Source of the DNA: Littorina saxatilis
Lineage: Eukaryota; Mollusca; Gastropoda; Littorinimorpha; Littorinidae
Length of the DNA stretch: 64,000 bases
Direction: 5' to 3'
Assembly: GCF_037325665.1 (NCBI RefSeq)
Contig: NC_090248.1
Coordinates: forward strand, 13,051,669 to 13,115,668
Part shown: one piece after another, positions 1 through 11,900 of the stretch
Numbering within the stretch: the stretch's first letter is position 1
How the letters are laid out: every line of letters begins with the position of its first letter
The notes under the pieces: generated by a model
What the model was told of the DNA's origin: nothing
The model's database searches: none
Seen by the model: the letters and a program-made list of their open reading frames with translations, nothing else
Program-made: the position numbers and the translations under genes

Positions 1-1246
1 AAGAAAGAAAGAAGAAACATTTGTATGATTTTCAATTTTTATTCACTTTTCTCTTGTCTTGTCATTGATACCTTGATAATGCATGTGCACACATTCATTG
101 GTTCATGCACTCAAAAAATTCCTTTGTTGCTTTCTTTTTTTTTGCTTTCTTTCCTTTGAGCTAATTTTGTTGTTGGTTTGTGTGTGTGTGTGTTTTGGTA
201 CAGTTGTACCTTCCTTTTCAGACCTCCAGAAAATGTGAGAAAATCATGTCTTGGAAGAGAGATTCCAATTTGTACAAAATGTGACACTTTGTGTGGATAA
301 GTGAAACATTGCGTGTGTTTCTTACATTTTATCATCACAAATTTATCATGGTAACATTGTGATTTTTATCCTTGCACATTTTCAAACTGAAGACATCAAT
401 TAAGGAATAACTAGTGCAACGAACATTGTGGGAAGAACATTTTAGTTTGAAAAGGATAGTCAAGGCACATGTCTTTGTATGAGCATATGAAAAGTATTTG
501 AAATGTTTGAAATCCATTTCTGTGTTTTTCTTTTGGCGAGTTAAACCGTTAAAACTTGTTGATTTCGAGAGCTCGGTAAATGGTTATTGTTTTGGTTATG
601 GAAAGAATGAAAGCAGAATAGCTGCACACAAGCTGTCTATTGAACTATGCAACAACTCGATTTTTGTGAAACCTAGCTGTCGTTGAAACAAAAATGTGTG
701 GGCATTATGTGTTGAACCTAGTGTATTAAAAGTGCCATTTTGTAGTTTTGAGATTATCGCACAGTATTTGACAAGGAATCCTTGGCTCTTACTTTAAGAA
801 TGTGAAGTTTGAAAGTTTCCAACCCCTCTCCATTACAGCAATTGCGGTTCAATGCAGAAGAGTGAAATGCTTAATGTAACTGATGTCAGGAACGCTGATT
901 CATCCTAAGCTTTAAGTTGAGCCTGTAAAATTGATCGCTGTCATGATTTTGCCTTTTCAGTTCTCCTCCCAAACCGGGCGCATAGTTAAGCTTTCTCTGT
1001 GTAACTTTTACTATGGGATGCCAAGTTTGGGAGAAGAACTGTTTTGCTACAGTTGACCAAAACTGTCTCTGTATATTATGCATGTAATAAAGTTACATGT
1101 TCTGCAAGTTGATTTTAAAGTCTGTTTCAATAATGAGATGCAATCCATTTCGTTGGTTTTGATCATCATGAGTACTGTAATATGAGTTTTGAAGCCTTGA
1201 AGATCCCATTACGTTGGAATAGTAGAGAATGACAGTATGGTGTGCA
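1..1246. other. Gene-free, T-rich flank
   Basis: No exon or known repeat beyond a short GAAA tract at the start and a GT run near 179-194. T-rich on the plus strand with AATAAA at 1086-1091, so it may be the 3' UTR of a plus-strand gene lying upstream of the window; this is inference from composition only. Confidence 0.3.
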
Positions 1247-1409
1247 CAGTGGTGGTACCTGTGATGAAAGAACGCCTTTTGGGACTTTGTACTGGAAACT
1301 TGCGTTTTCCCAGTGAGGTCATATATTGTACTACGTTGCAAGCCCCTGGAGCAATTTTTTGATTAGTGCTTTTGTGAACAAGAAACAATTAACAAGTGGC
1401 TCTGTCCCA

Positions 1410-1440
<31 letters not shown>

Positions 1441-1661
1441 TTCCCCCGTCGCGATATAACCTTGAACGGTTGAAAACGACGTTAAACACCAAATAAAGAA
1501 AGAAAGAAAGCCTTTTGGGACCAGTCAGAGGTGACCCTACATTGCGGGTGGTCACTCACGACAAAAACATTTTGGTCTAGATAATAGGCAAAGGGACACA
1601 AAATGTGTCTTATTGGGAGGTGTCCTTTCATTGGAGGGCCTTCACATCACAGGTATCACTG
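1247..1661. mobile_element. CAGTG-ended MITE carrying a nested SINE
   Basis: Left end CAGTGGTGGTACCTGTGATG and right end, read in reverse, CAGTGATACCTGTGATG form imperfect terminal inverted repeats. A SINE (1286-1509) is inserted inside. The right half recurs, diverged, near 58590-58715. The CAGTG ends suggest a pogo/Tigger-like nonautonomous element. Confidence 0.55.
1286..1509 (+). mobile_element. 5'-truncated SINE with target-site duplication
   Basis: Same family as 2313-2690, lacking its head. A perfect 12-bp duplication, GCCTTTTGGGAC, flanks it (1274-1285 and 1510-1521). Its C-tract has expanded to over 30 C. It ends in the hairpin-and-tail module GACGTTAAACACC with AAATAAAGAAAG repeats. 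Confidence 0.8.
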
Positions 1662-2312
1662 TGGCACACACATTTGTTTCATTTATGATTGTTTTTAGCT
1701 TCAGTTACTTCCCGAACATATTTTCCCCTGTACCTATCTGTCTACAGTGGATGAGTTTCAGTGACTTTTGTTCTTCTTATGTGATTGTGATTTTTGTGCA
1801 GTGTTCACTTATGTGTTGTTCCCTCCTATTTATGTATAATTTAAGGTACTAAATATAATTAATCATGGTAATTTATGTGCAGTGTTCTCTTTGTATCTGT
1901 CACATTAATGCTCATGGCCGTCAGTGAGAAAGATGAGAACAACTTTCTTTCTTCTTTATTTTATTTGCTTTCATTTATTACTATTTTAACCCTTTTCAGC
2001 TGGTAGTATTTGTTACTGTACAAATCATGGAGCATAGTCTTTCTTGTGTCCAGTTTCTGTGCGGAACATTTTTTAAATTTGTGACGAAGCACAAGTTAAT
2101 GATAGTGCTCTTGCCTAGCTTCTACATTCCTAGATTTATTGCTGTAGATAATTTGCCCTTGAACATAAACAGCAGTACGGGTCATGCCATTGTCAATTGT
2201 GTTTTACTTTTTGACTACTTGATGTTTCTGTGTAAATCCACATGTAGTTATGACAGTTTTGGATGCTTGAAGTTTATAAGGATGAAAGTCGTTAGTTCAT
2301 TTCATCGTTCTC
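1662..2312. other. Gene-free sequence
   Basis: T-rich single-copy-looking DNA between two SINE-bearing stretches. A 117-codon open frame at 2027-2380 runs into the SINE head and has no domain; I do not call it a gene. Confidence 0.4.
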
Positions 2313-2690
2313 TCAACCCCCCGCGGGTTAGGGGGAAGAATTTACCCGATGCTCCCCAGCATGTCGTAAGAGGCGACTAACGGATTCTGTTTCTCCTTTT
2401 ACCCTTGTTAAGTGTTTCTTGTATAGAATATAGTCAATGTTTGTAAAGATTTTAGTCAAGCAGTATGTAAGAAATGTTAAGTCCTTTGTACTGGAAACTT
2501 GCATTCTCCCAGTAAGGTAATATATTGTACTACGTTGCAAGCCCCTGGAGCAAATTTTTGATTAGTGCTTTTGTGAACAAGAAACATTTGACAAGTGGCT
2601 CTATCCCATCTCCCCCCTTCCCTCCGTCGCGATATAACCTTGAATGGTTGAAAACGACGTTAAACACCAAATAAATAAATAAAGAAAGTA
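2313..2690 (+). mobile_element. Near-full-length SINE (family 1)
   Basis: Head CCCCCCGCGGGTTAGGGGGA, a middle also seen at 1286-1509, a C-tract, then CGTCGCGATATAACCTTGAA and the tail GACGTTAAACACC plus AAATA repeats. The head is not an obvious tRNA; ATGCTCCCCAGCAT within it can fold into a hairpin. About 375 bp. Confidence 0.7.
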
Positions 2691-2806
2691 TTGATTTCTG
2701 CTTGTCTCGAAGCTCATGGTCACAGTTTCTTGAAGCAAGGTAATCTCTTCAGAATTTCTTCTTGGAAAGAACAAGGTCATATAACAATGAAAACAACTTC
2801 TTTTCT

Positions 2807-4212
2807 TCTATATATATATACGACTAGTGTCTGTGTGTCTGTGTGTCTGTGTGTCTGTGTATCTGTCTGTGTATCTGTCTGTGCGCGATGCACGGCCAAA
2901 GTTCTCGATGGATCTGCTTCAAATTTGGTGGGCATATTCAGGTAGACCCGGGACACGACACAACCTGGTCGATATTTCAACACGTGCTCTCAGCGCGCAG
3001 CGCGGAACCGATTTTGGTTCCACCTCAGCTATTTTGGTTCCACCTCAGCTACCCGGGCCCCCATACCGACACACCATAGCCGCTACACCACATCACAACG
3101 CCAAAGTTCTCGGTGGATCTTTTTCAAATTTGGACACCGTATTCAGCTACACCCCGGACACAATATCATCGATGAGATATTTCAACACGTGCTCTCAGCG
3201 CGCAGCGCTGAACTCATTTTCGTTTTTGTGTTCATTTCACCATTATAAGTAACTCTTCCTTATCTTCTCCAGTGTTTGGCGTTTATCTCCCTTCCTTCGT
3301 GTGGCTTTCCCGTTCAGTTCTAAGTTACTATTACTATTTTTAGAATGTCACTGCGCTGTCCACTGCGCTGTCCACAACGCTTCCCTTGCACCCGTAAGTT
3401 GTTCTTACTGTCAAAGTGAAAAGGTCGAATCAATTTATAGCCACGCGAAAAATACACTCTCACCTATCTCTATATATTTATAGATACAGATATGCATATA
3501 TATATACGGCTTCTCTGTGTGTGTGGGTGTTTGTGTGTGTGTGTGGGCAAAAACCTGTGTATTGTAGAGTTCTGTTTGTGATGTGGTCTAGCGGCTTTTG
3601 TCTGTCTGTATGTTCTGGCATGTGAGAAGCCACAGCAGATAATATAGGGCCAAGAAATAAGCTCTAAAATTCTCAATCCCGTTTGACAGGACTTCGCCTT
3701 CAAAGGTGATTGTGGTGAACCGCCACGCTGTCTGTCTCTGTCTCGCGCCGTTCACCCCAAATTCCCGTTTCTGAGTAACTATTTTTAGAATGTCACTGCG
3801 CTGTCCAGAACGCTTCCCTTGCACCCGTAAGTTGTTCTTACTGTCAAAGTGAAAAGGTCGAATCAATTTATAGCCACGCGAAAAATACACTCTCACCTAT
3901 CTCTATATATTTATAGATATAGATATACATATATATATATATACGGCTTCTGTGTGTGTGTGTTTGTGTGTGTGTGTGGGCAAAAACCTGTGGATTGTAG
4001 AGTTCTGTTTGTGATGGGGTCTAGCGGCTTTTGTCTGTCTGTATGTTCTGGCATTTGAGAAGCCACAACAGATAATATAGGGCTAAGAAATAAGCTCTAA
4101 AATTCTCAATCCCGTTTGACAGGACTTCGCCTGCAGAGGTGATTGTGATGAACCGCCACGCTGTCTGTCTCTGTCTCGCGATTCACCCCGGCGAAGCCGG
4201 GTATTCCTCTAG
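2807..4212 (+). mobile_element. Helitron-like nonautonomous element
   Basis: Begins TCTATATATA and ends with a GC hairpin (CCCGGC, GAA loop, GCCGGG) followed by GTATTCCTCTAG and then T, the classical Helitron 3' signature with CTAG before a host T. No terminal inverted repeats and no transposase. It contains a CTGTGTGT-rich 5' part, two copies of a block around ATTTCAACACGTGCTCTCAG (near 2967 and 3179), and a tandem duplication of a roughly 440-bp block (about 3325-3765 and 3778-4195). Confidence 0.75.
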
Positions 4213-4326
4213 TTTTTAATATACAGCATAACTGTTGGTTTTTGAAGAATCCAATTATTTATGTGAACAGTTTAGCTCTACACTAATGTCACTTCTGTAT
4301 GGAACAAAGGTTGCAATTAGCAGATT

Positions 4327-4383
4327 ACCCCCCGCGGGTTAGGGGGAAGAATTTACCCGACGTTAAACACGAAAGAAAAAAAG
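4327..4383 (+). mobile_element. 57-bp micro-SINE with target-site duplication
   Basis: The SINE family-1 head (CCCGCGGGTTAGGGGGAAGA) is joined directly to the tail (CGTTAAACAC plus GAAAG repeats), with the whole middle missing. A perfect 12-bp duplication AATTAGCAGATT (4315-4326, 4384-4395) shows it inserted in this form or was deleted precisely inside. Confidence 0.8.
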
Positions 4384-4395
4384 AATTAGCAGATT

Positions 4396-5130
4396 GTAAA
4401 GTAACAAAATGATAAGGGTTAAAATAGCTATTCATGTGAGATTTCATTGGCATGTTGCCTTGAAGCTACGTTCCAGAAACAGAATTATTTGTATCTCTTA
4501 CAATTATTACTCCCAATCACAAATTCTATGCACTGGTTTGTGTTTTATCCTATCATCTCATGATTTTTTTTCCTTTAGTGTGTGCGTTTGTGTAATTATT
4601 GCTCTCTTTTGATGTCTTTAAAATGCTGTGTGTGCTTATAGAATGACCGTTTTCTTTGGTAATTTTGCATTATGTGGTCTAAGTGAGGGACGATTTGAAA
4701 AAGTTGATTGATTATAATGACTGTTCTGTTAAGAGGTCAGATGTGTGGGAGAGAGTTAATTTCAATTTAATCTCAATTTCTCTCTATTCAAGTTCATGTA
4801 TTTTTCACATGTTTATCAAAAAATATTTGTAGTTTTTTTTCCCTCCCTTTTCCTGTTATTCATTAGTTCAGGATGTACAGCTGAGGAGCTTCAAAGCCAT
4901 TTTGAAATCTGCATTGTTGTATGGCGTATGTACTGCAGTAGTAAGTGTTGTGAATATAAAATCACCATCATGGTAGCAGGGCAAAAGAGAATAGGCGAAA
5001 AGGCGATAGGTCAGTCGTTAGGACGCTGGCTTTTAACCTAGTTCATTGCTATTAGGATGGGTTTAATTCCAGATTGTGCAAGCTCAGGGATTTATTATCT
5101 AGTCAAAATAATTAGTTATGTGTCTTTTAT
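4396..5130. other. Gene-free sequence
   Basis: No exon, repeat or structured feature that I can support. Confidence 0.4.
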
Positions 5131-5395
5131 ACACCCGTGTGTGCCCATATGCACACAAGGAATATCAGTAACACCCGTGTGTGCCCATATGCACACACAG
5201 AATATCAGTAACACCCGTGTGTGCCCATATGCACACAAAGAATATCGGTAACACCCGTGTGTGCCCATATGCACACACAGAATATCAGTAACACCCGTGT
5301 GTGCCCATATGCACACACAGAATATCGGTAACACCCGTGTGTGCCCATATGCACACACAGAATATCAGTAACACCCGAGTGGGCCCATGCATGCT
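5131..5395. repeat. 40-bp minisatellite, 6 full units plus a partial
   Basis: Units start at 5131 and every 40 bases after, beginning ACACCCGTGTGTGCCCATAT and ending in a variable AATATCAGTA/AATATCGGTA. Each unit contains GTGTGCCCATATGCACAC, an imperfect palindrome. The last unit is diverged. Confidence 0.95.
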
Positions 5396-5474
5396 CACAT
5401 TGTAGATCTCAGTTTCTCAGCCAAAGTCTCAGGGCTTAGAAAACAGGAACAAACACATGCAGAAATTGAACAAA

Positions 5475-5952
5475 TCCCGCAGTGGGGCACTGCGGTTATG
5501 AAATTAAAAGCCCCTCCTGTTTTTGGAACCGCAGGAGCTTTCTAGTTTGCTGTTAGGTAGATTTTTGGTTCCTCTTTCCTGTCATGCTCTCTTTTTCTTA
5601 ATGAATTCTTTTCTTTTTTCTGCCTTCTTGCTCATTCACCTGTATTTTTTCCAAAAATCTCTTCTCTTGCCGCTTGTCTCGCGATTCATGTATAGTTTAA
5701 TCTGTTAGTGTTCTGATGTAAGTCCAGCAGTAGATAGGTTAAGCCTATTTTAACATACTGGAAACTGGTAATCTTCCAGTAGGTATTAATTTAGTTTTAC
5801 TAAAGCCTGCTGGGACACAAGTAATGGGTTAGTGCATTTGTAAACAGGAATCGCTTGACAAGTGGCCCCCTTCATCCCCCCCCCTTCCTCGTCCTGATAT
5901 GGCTCTGCGTAGTCGGCTGGACGTTAAGCAACAAATAAACAAACAAACAAAC
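5475..5952 (+). mobile_element. 478-bp SINE-like retroposon (family C), copy 1
   Basis: Starts with the hairpin CCGCAGTG-GGG-CACTGCGG and ends GACGTTAAGCAACAAATAAA followed by CAAA repeats. A 12-bp duplication, AAATTGAACAAA, flanks it (5463-5474, 5953-5964). Two further copies lie at 27013-27854 and about 63390-63851. A 61-codon open frame in each copy starts with TTG and is not a gene. Confidence 0.85.
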
Positions 5953-5964
5953 AAATTGAACAAA

Positions 5965-7913
5965 AGTTAGTTTTGCAACTTATTTCCTTGCATAAGGGAG
6001 AAAGCAGCCCAACTTTCCATGAGAAGAGAACCCTCATAGGACTATGATTATTAAATTAAATTAAATTACCTGTAGAAGATGAACTAATTTTTTCTCACAT
6101 TATATTGAAAATGAAAGGCTAGATACGAGTGTGTTACACAAGATGAATGGTTTGATTGGGATCGCAACTTCTCATGACAATCTACTGCTTGTTGCTTAAT
6201 TTTGCATTGCCTGAAATTTGCCGTACTGTTGTGATTTGTTTAAATTATTATTAATCAGTTTTGTGTTATGACTGTTTGATTGATGAATTGAATGAGTGAT
6301 TGTTGATACACATGTACCTTTTTCTTATTGTAAATTCTGTGTGTTGTGATTATTTTTATTTTTATGGATATGGATAGAGTATAATTTTGATTATCTGAAT
6401 CATGGTTGATTCCAGAATGAAATGTGATTGTTAACAGTTCCTTTTCCCCCAAACCTCAGAAAAGGTTAGATGGTTAACTGTTTTACTGTTTATGAAGCAA
6501 TTGTTCATAATTTTATTGTATTTATTACATTTATATTTTTCAGTAAATTTTTATTTTTGTAAAATAATGTGTTTTTAGAGTACCTTGTACTTCTCTTTGG
6601 TGTGTGTGCCTGTTGAGCAGATGATGTAACTTGTGAAATCATGCATTTAATTGTTCATTAAAAATTCTGCACCTTTGCTTGGATGTTCAAGTGTATAACA
6701 GTAGTAAAGACACACAGGCACATGGAAGAACACACACACAGACAGATAATCAATTCAACCAGAATTACATTTGTATTTGTTTTATTTGGCAGTATTCAAA
6801 AACATGACTGTTTATGTCATGATTTTATCAAGCATGAATATACATTTCTCTATTATGCTGTGTACAAAGTCTTCTGTTTAGCAATGTCTATATATAGGTA
6901 TGCATGGGTGCTCTGAAATATCTTCTTCACAGAAATATCTTCATTCTAATGTTATCCCTCCTCCCCTTCAAGTTATCTCAAAAGACAGAAGAGCAAAAGG
7001 GGAAAACAAACAAATTTCTGTTCACATAAGTCTTAGTTACGACAGCTTTTCCTGGTCTTCTTTGGCGAGGAATATCAAAAAATGTTCGACTTAAAAGTAT
7101 GAGTTTTATTTAAATCGCTAACTTTAAGCATGATAAAAGAAAATCTTTTAAAAAAAAAATCACAATCACTGAAAATGTTATTGCTTCCTTCTTTTGAAGA
7201 AATTTGTCAACTGAATCAGCAAACATGTACATGTACTAATAATGCGTAAACAAATTACTTTTTCCATGAGGACTACAGTATTAACTTTTGCCAATATGTT
7301 GAGAAAGGTAGAATGTATGTAAACCTAGCTAATTGTTAATAAGCTTTCCATTCTTTTTCTGTAATGATTACATGCAATTTGTTCATGATTTTATGGGTAC
7401 CTCAATACACATTTGTGCACATTTTTCTTCCTTCCAAACAAAGTTGATATTCAACACCACTTTTCCACATGAAATGAAACACCGGCCAGGATTTTTTTCT
7501 TTACCAAACATAAAACATTGTACTTAAGAAAATCTCCATAACGTCTCTGTTCAGTTTCCCAAAAACACTTTAAAACCAGAGGCTAAATTAAATGCTTGCT
7601 CTGCAAGGTGAATTCAACAACAAAAAACAGTAAATGTACAATGACAAGAGACAATAAAGTGAACAATTTGCCATTCGCAGAGAGTACCCCTCACTTATGG
7701 TTTTCCCTCTATGCATAACTTATCTGTGCACACACACAAAATTGTGACAATAAACAAACAGACAAAAACATACTGATGATATTGATTTTATCGCTGTGTT
7801 TGCAAATGTGGATATCTGTACCTGGCATTCTATGATTCACCAAAGGATAAAATGACAAATAATCATAAATGCTCTATGTTACAATCAGTATAGCACCAAA
7901 ACTTCATTACCTG
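5965..7913. other. Gene-free sequence
   Basis: AT-rich and repeat-poor. Composition changes from T-rich to A-rich on the plus strand at about 7 kb. No exon with matched splice sites seen. Confidence 0.4.
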
Positions 7914-7923
7914 TACTGGTGCT

Positions 7924-7994
7924 TTCTTTCTTTCTTTCTTTCTTTATTTGGTGTTTAACGTCGTTTTCAACCACGAAGGTTATATCGCGACGGT
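7924..7994 (-). mobile_element. Tail-only retroposon (71 bp) with target-site duplication
   Basis: Read on the minus strand: CGTCGCGATATAACCTTCGT, GGTTGAAAACGACG, then TTAAACACCAAATAAA and GAAA repeats. CGTCG pairs with CGACG, and AACC with GGTT, giving a stem-loop before the tail. A 10-bp duplication TACTGGTGCT flanks it (7914-7923, 7995-8004). Confidence 0.85.
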
Positions 7995-8061
7995 TACTGG
8001 TGCTAAACAATGGGATAGTGATGAAGTGGCGCCACCAATAAAACAATTTATATTTGCAAAA

Positions 8062-8906
8062 CAGTGGAACCCCTCACAAGGACCCCCCTCTCTAACGACT
8101 ACCCCGGCACAACGACCCTTTTTTTTTCAACCGATGTGTTTCCTTATATAGTTGTCACCAGTGTAGCGCCCCGCTCTAACATCTAAGGACCGACCTAACA
8201 GCTTGTGTAACGACTTTGTCAGACAAAGCCAAGACTCTCAGTCAGCCTAACGCATCACTGACAAACCGGTTATCGTCTCGCGTAAGCAAAGGCACTAAAC
8301 CGCTGAGAGGTGTGATGGTTGGGTGGGCTGAGTAAACATCACAAACCAATCATCGAGAAAACAAACTCACGTGACCAACATACACCGTTCAACTCAGTCA
8401 GAATAGACAGTCTTTGGACAGAAGAGCAGTGGAGATCGACATGGCGTCTACAAATAAAATAAAATATTTAACTCTCGAAAATCGAGTGAATGTTGCGAAC
8501 AGACACAAAAAGGGAGAAACTGCCATCGCGATTGCAAAAAATCTTGATGTTGGAAAATCGCAAATTCAAAGAATTATCTAAGACAAAGAAAACATTCTGA
8601 AAAGGTGGGAAAGTGGTGACAATGCCGATCGAATGCGATCAAAGCGGCAGAAGACAACATTACTCTGACGTAAATGAAAAGGTTTGGGATTGGTTCCTGG
8701 CTGCCAGAAAAAAAAGAATTTTCCGATCTGCGTGTGAGGCAGGTCCAGGTCGTCAGCAACTCAAACTTCTCTGTTTTCTTTTTTTTAAAGAAAATCTGAC
8801 TTTCTTTGTGGCCCCCTGACCCCGCCCCCTCCCTCTGTAAGGACCTCCCTCCATAAGGACCTATTTTTGTCAACATTTTCAAGGTCGCTAGAGAGGGGTT
8901 CCACTG
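8062..8906 (+). mobile_element. Decayed Tigger/pogo DNA transposon
   Basis: Terminal inverted repeats CAGTGGAACCCCTC; TA follows the right end, while the left dinucleotide has decayed to AA. Confidence 0.75.
8441..8810 (+). pseudogene. Tigger transposase N-terminal remnant
   Basis: Encodes MASTNKIKYLTLENRVNVAN and continues through a CENP-B/Psq-type helix-turn-helix (AIAIAKNLDVGKSQIQRII). An in-frame TAA at about 8579 ends it, and the CENPB-HTH region (DVNEKVWDWFLAARKK) resumes in another frame. The DDE catalytic domain is absent, so it is a dead fragment. Confidence 0.8.
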
Positions 8907-11900
8907 TAACATGGCCAGGAAGTAAACAGTCAATTCTGAAGTTGCCTGATCAGAATTGTTGAAACAAAAATCAAAATATGGCAGAAAATGTAAATTAAAT
9001 ACTGTACACGACAGTTGGCTGAAGTTATTACAACTTCATCAATTCCCTTGACATCATATAATGCCAAAGCCAGTGACTTTGAACAAAGCAATCTTCTTAC
9101 TGCAGAGTTTTAGTGGTTTAGCTTAGCTTTCACAATAAATTCAAATCTACTTGTTAGTTTTCTGAAAAATCTGAAACATGATGAATATTGATTGGAAAAA
9201 CTTAAGCGTAGCATAGCGGTCCTTATCCTGTGAGACAAATTCTCATTGTCAAGGTGTTTTACTTTGGCACATAAATCAGCAAGATAGATTGACACAAAGA
9301 ATTGAGCGTGACATTTTAATTATCGGTTTAAATGAGAGACAATGGCACCAAACCTTTTTAAGTCAAATATTTTAGCAACTTCCGTGATAAAAAAAAAGAA
9401 CAAATGATAGTACGTCAAACAAGTGGACAATTGACTTCTGTTAGTATTTTTCTTTGGTCTGTGTTTAACACTGGGAATGTATTTTTTCTAGCTTGTCAAA
9501 AAATATCAATACTTACTAACTAGCAGATTCTGGGAGGTTAAAGGGAAACACAAGGAAGGGTGTGTGGTGTTAAACTTCAGAAAATGTTAACTGATAATTT
9601 CATTCTGAACTTCCAGGGAAATGATTACATGTACTGTGTGAACACCGGGTTGTGCACATGTATTCCCACAGGTTGATAACCTTACCAGTTACATCGCACT
9701 AGAGTTTGGCATGCTGATAAAGGATGGTAGGATAAGATTATCTAAGTATAGCTACTAGTTATGTGTTTCATGCTGGTTAGATAGATATAATGCAGGCTGG
9801 AGAAAAGCTGAGGGGACAAATCTCTAAAAGCGTAGGCCCAAGTGGGGTCCAGGAGCAAAGCCCTGGTGGAGGGTCAAGAAACAAAATTTAGCAATTTTAA
9901 AGGCAATTTGATGGCCTCTTGTGCCAGTTGGAAGGAGGATAAGGATAAGATTTTATATAGTCCATGAGGGTAACCTCACAGAAATTCGGGCTGCTTTCTC
10001 CCTGGGGAAAGCGAGCTGCCATACAGTATACGGCGCTACCCATTTTTTTTTTTCCTGCATGCGTGTATTCATGTTTCCAAGCCCTGAGAATATAACACAC
10101 AGAGAATATAATTAGAACACAAAAAAAGGATTGCTCGTAGATTATTTCTATCGATTTTTTTCTGGGGAAGATGGTCCCTTTCCTCAGAAAAATAGCAGAT
10201 CTGACTAGTGTTCTCCAGCCTGATAATGTATCATTAAATTATATCCTAAATACAGGACAGATACAGATAGGATGACAATTTTCATTATTAGTCTCTTTGC
10301 TGTCATATGGAATGAAGCTTACACGAGAACACATGTGTTACTTTGAAGAAACCTATGATTACATGAGTACGGCACAGATACACACGTACAGTTTACTGGG
10401 TGCAAGGAAGATGTGTACATTCTTAGTGATGATCAATGAATGATGGTTTGGAATTTTATTTGTAGGACAGAGACATTAAAAAAGACGTGTTACGTACTTG
10501 GATTAAAACAACAAAAACATTGAACCGGAATGATTCCACCATGTGCACATTTCAAAAAGTCAGTAATGACAATTTCAGGAATGATTTTTATCGTTTCAAT
10601 GTGCTGTAGCTTTTAAATGAGAACTAGCGGGTGAACTTTGAACATGATCTCTGTAAAAAAAAAAATTAGCGTTAAATCTGGTCATTTAAAAACATAACAA
10701 AAGAAGATTCATTTATGGTACAAAGTAGTTTTATGTAATAATGAAGTGTCATGTTCTGAACATAAACATGCCTCACCTCTGCATTCTCCGTTTTTCTTTT
10801 TAAAAAAACTCTTGATTTACTGCATTTTTTCAAAATGTAATCTGACACCAAGGAATATTTGATGATTTTGCTGATTAAAACAATTAAGAAGTTATTTATG
10901 TGATCAGTACACATAAAAAAAGAACGGAAAAATGCTTGAGCTTATCAAAACGAATACTTCAAGTTGTAAAACCAAATACCACTTCCACCAAATAGTTTTC
11001 AAACAAAGCTCATTTTATTGGCACAACAATGTTCACAAAACAAAATTCTGTAGTTACTGTTTAGGTGAGCAAACCTATAATTTGCTTCTGCCGCTTTCAT
11101 TAGAGTTGAGCACATCACACTTGACTTTTTGATGACTAAAAATATAACAAACAAGAAGTTCAATTGTATCATTATTCGATAATGTTATTTGCCAGAATTG
11201 CTGAGCTTTTGTGTGTTAGAGTAAAATTGACACCAAGAACTGCCTAAAACTTCCAAAGAACTTTTATAGCCATTTCGGCAAATGAGCTCATCAGTAAATC
11301 CTTATTCCTCCCACTTTTGATTACTTTACAACATTTTTGTTGATTAACATTAAACAACAAATAATATCACACACGTCTTACATCATCTACCGCATTTCAC
11401 ACAGCTTTAACCATTGTTGCCAGCTTAGGCTACATCTTTGGTTCCGTAGGATCGGTGAATGAATGAATCAAAGAAATGAGTATTAAGTGCATAGGTACTC
11501 TGTTTATATTGCATCAGGAAAAAAATATATTTACAATTACAGAGAGATTTTTTCCCCTCATGTGTGCACATGATTACTTTAAATACGCATTCACATACTT
11601 TTATGTACAAAGACAGCATTTAATATCTTTAAAGAATCAAACAGATCTCTATTCTCTGTTTTGTAAATGTAAGTGTATCAACACAAAATGTTTACAATTG
11701 CTTCAAAATTCACAGAAAAAACCCCCTCTTCAAACCTATTTCAGAAAACTATTCTGATGGGTAACATTTTTCAGGTAGGTAGAAGTAGTAGTAGTAGGAG
11801 CGGATGGAGGAGCGCCACAAACAAATATGAGAGTAGTATTATGCAGAATACTGAAGGAAAAGACGAGGAAAGGAAAACAAAGTGCAAACAGTGTGTTCAG

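Noticed and set aside
5131-5395. CRISPR array
   Set aside because: Units are contiguous 40-bp tandem repeats without spacers, in a eukaryotic genome.
5523-5708. 61-codon frame repeated three times (family C)
   Set aside because: It opens with TTG and lies inside a SINE-like retroposon; its conservation reflects copy age, not selection.
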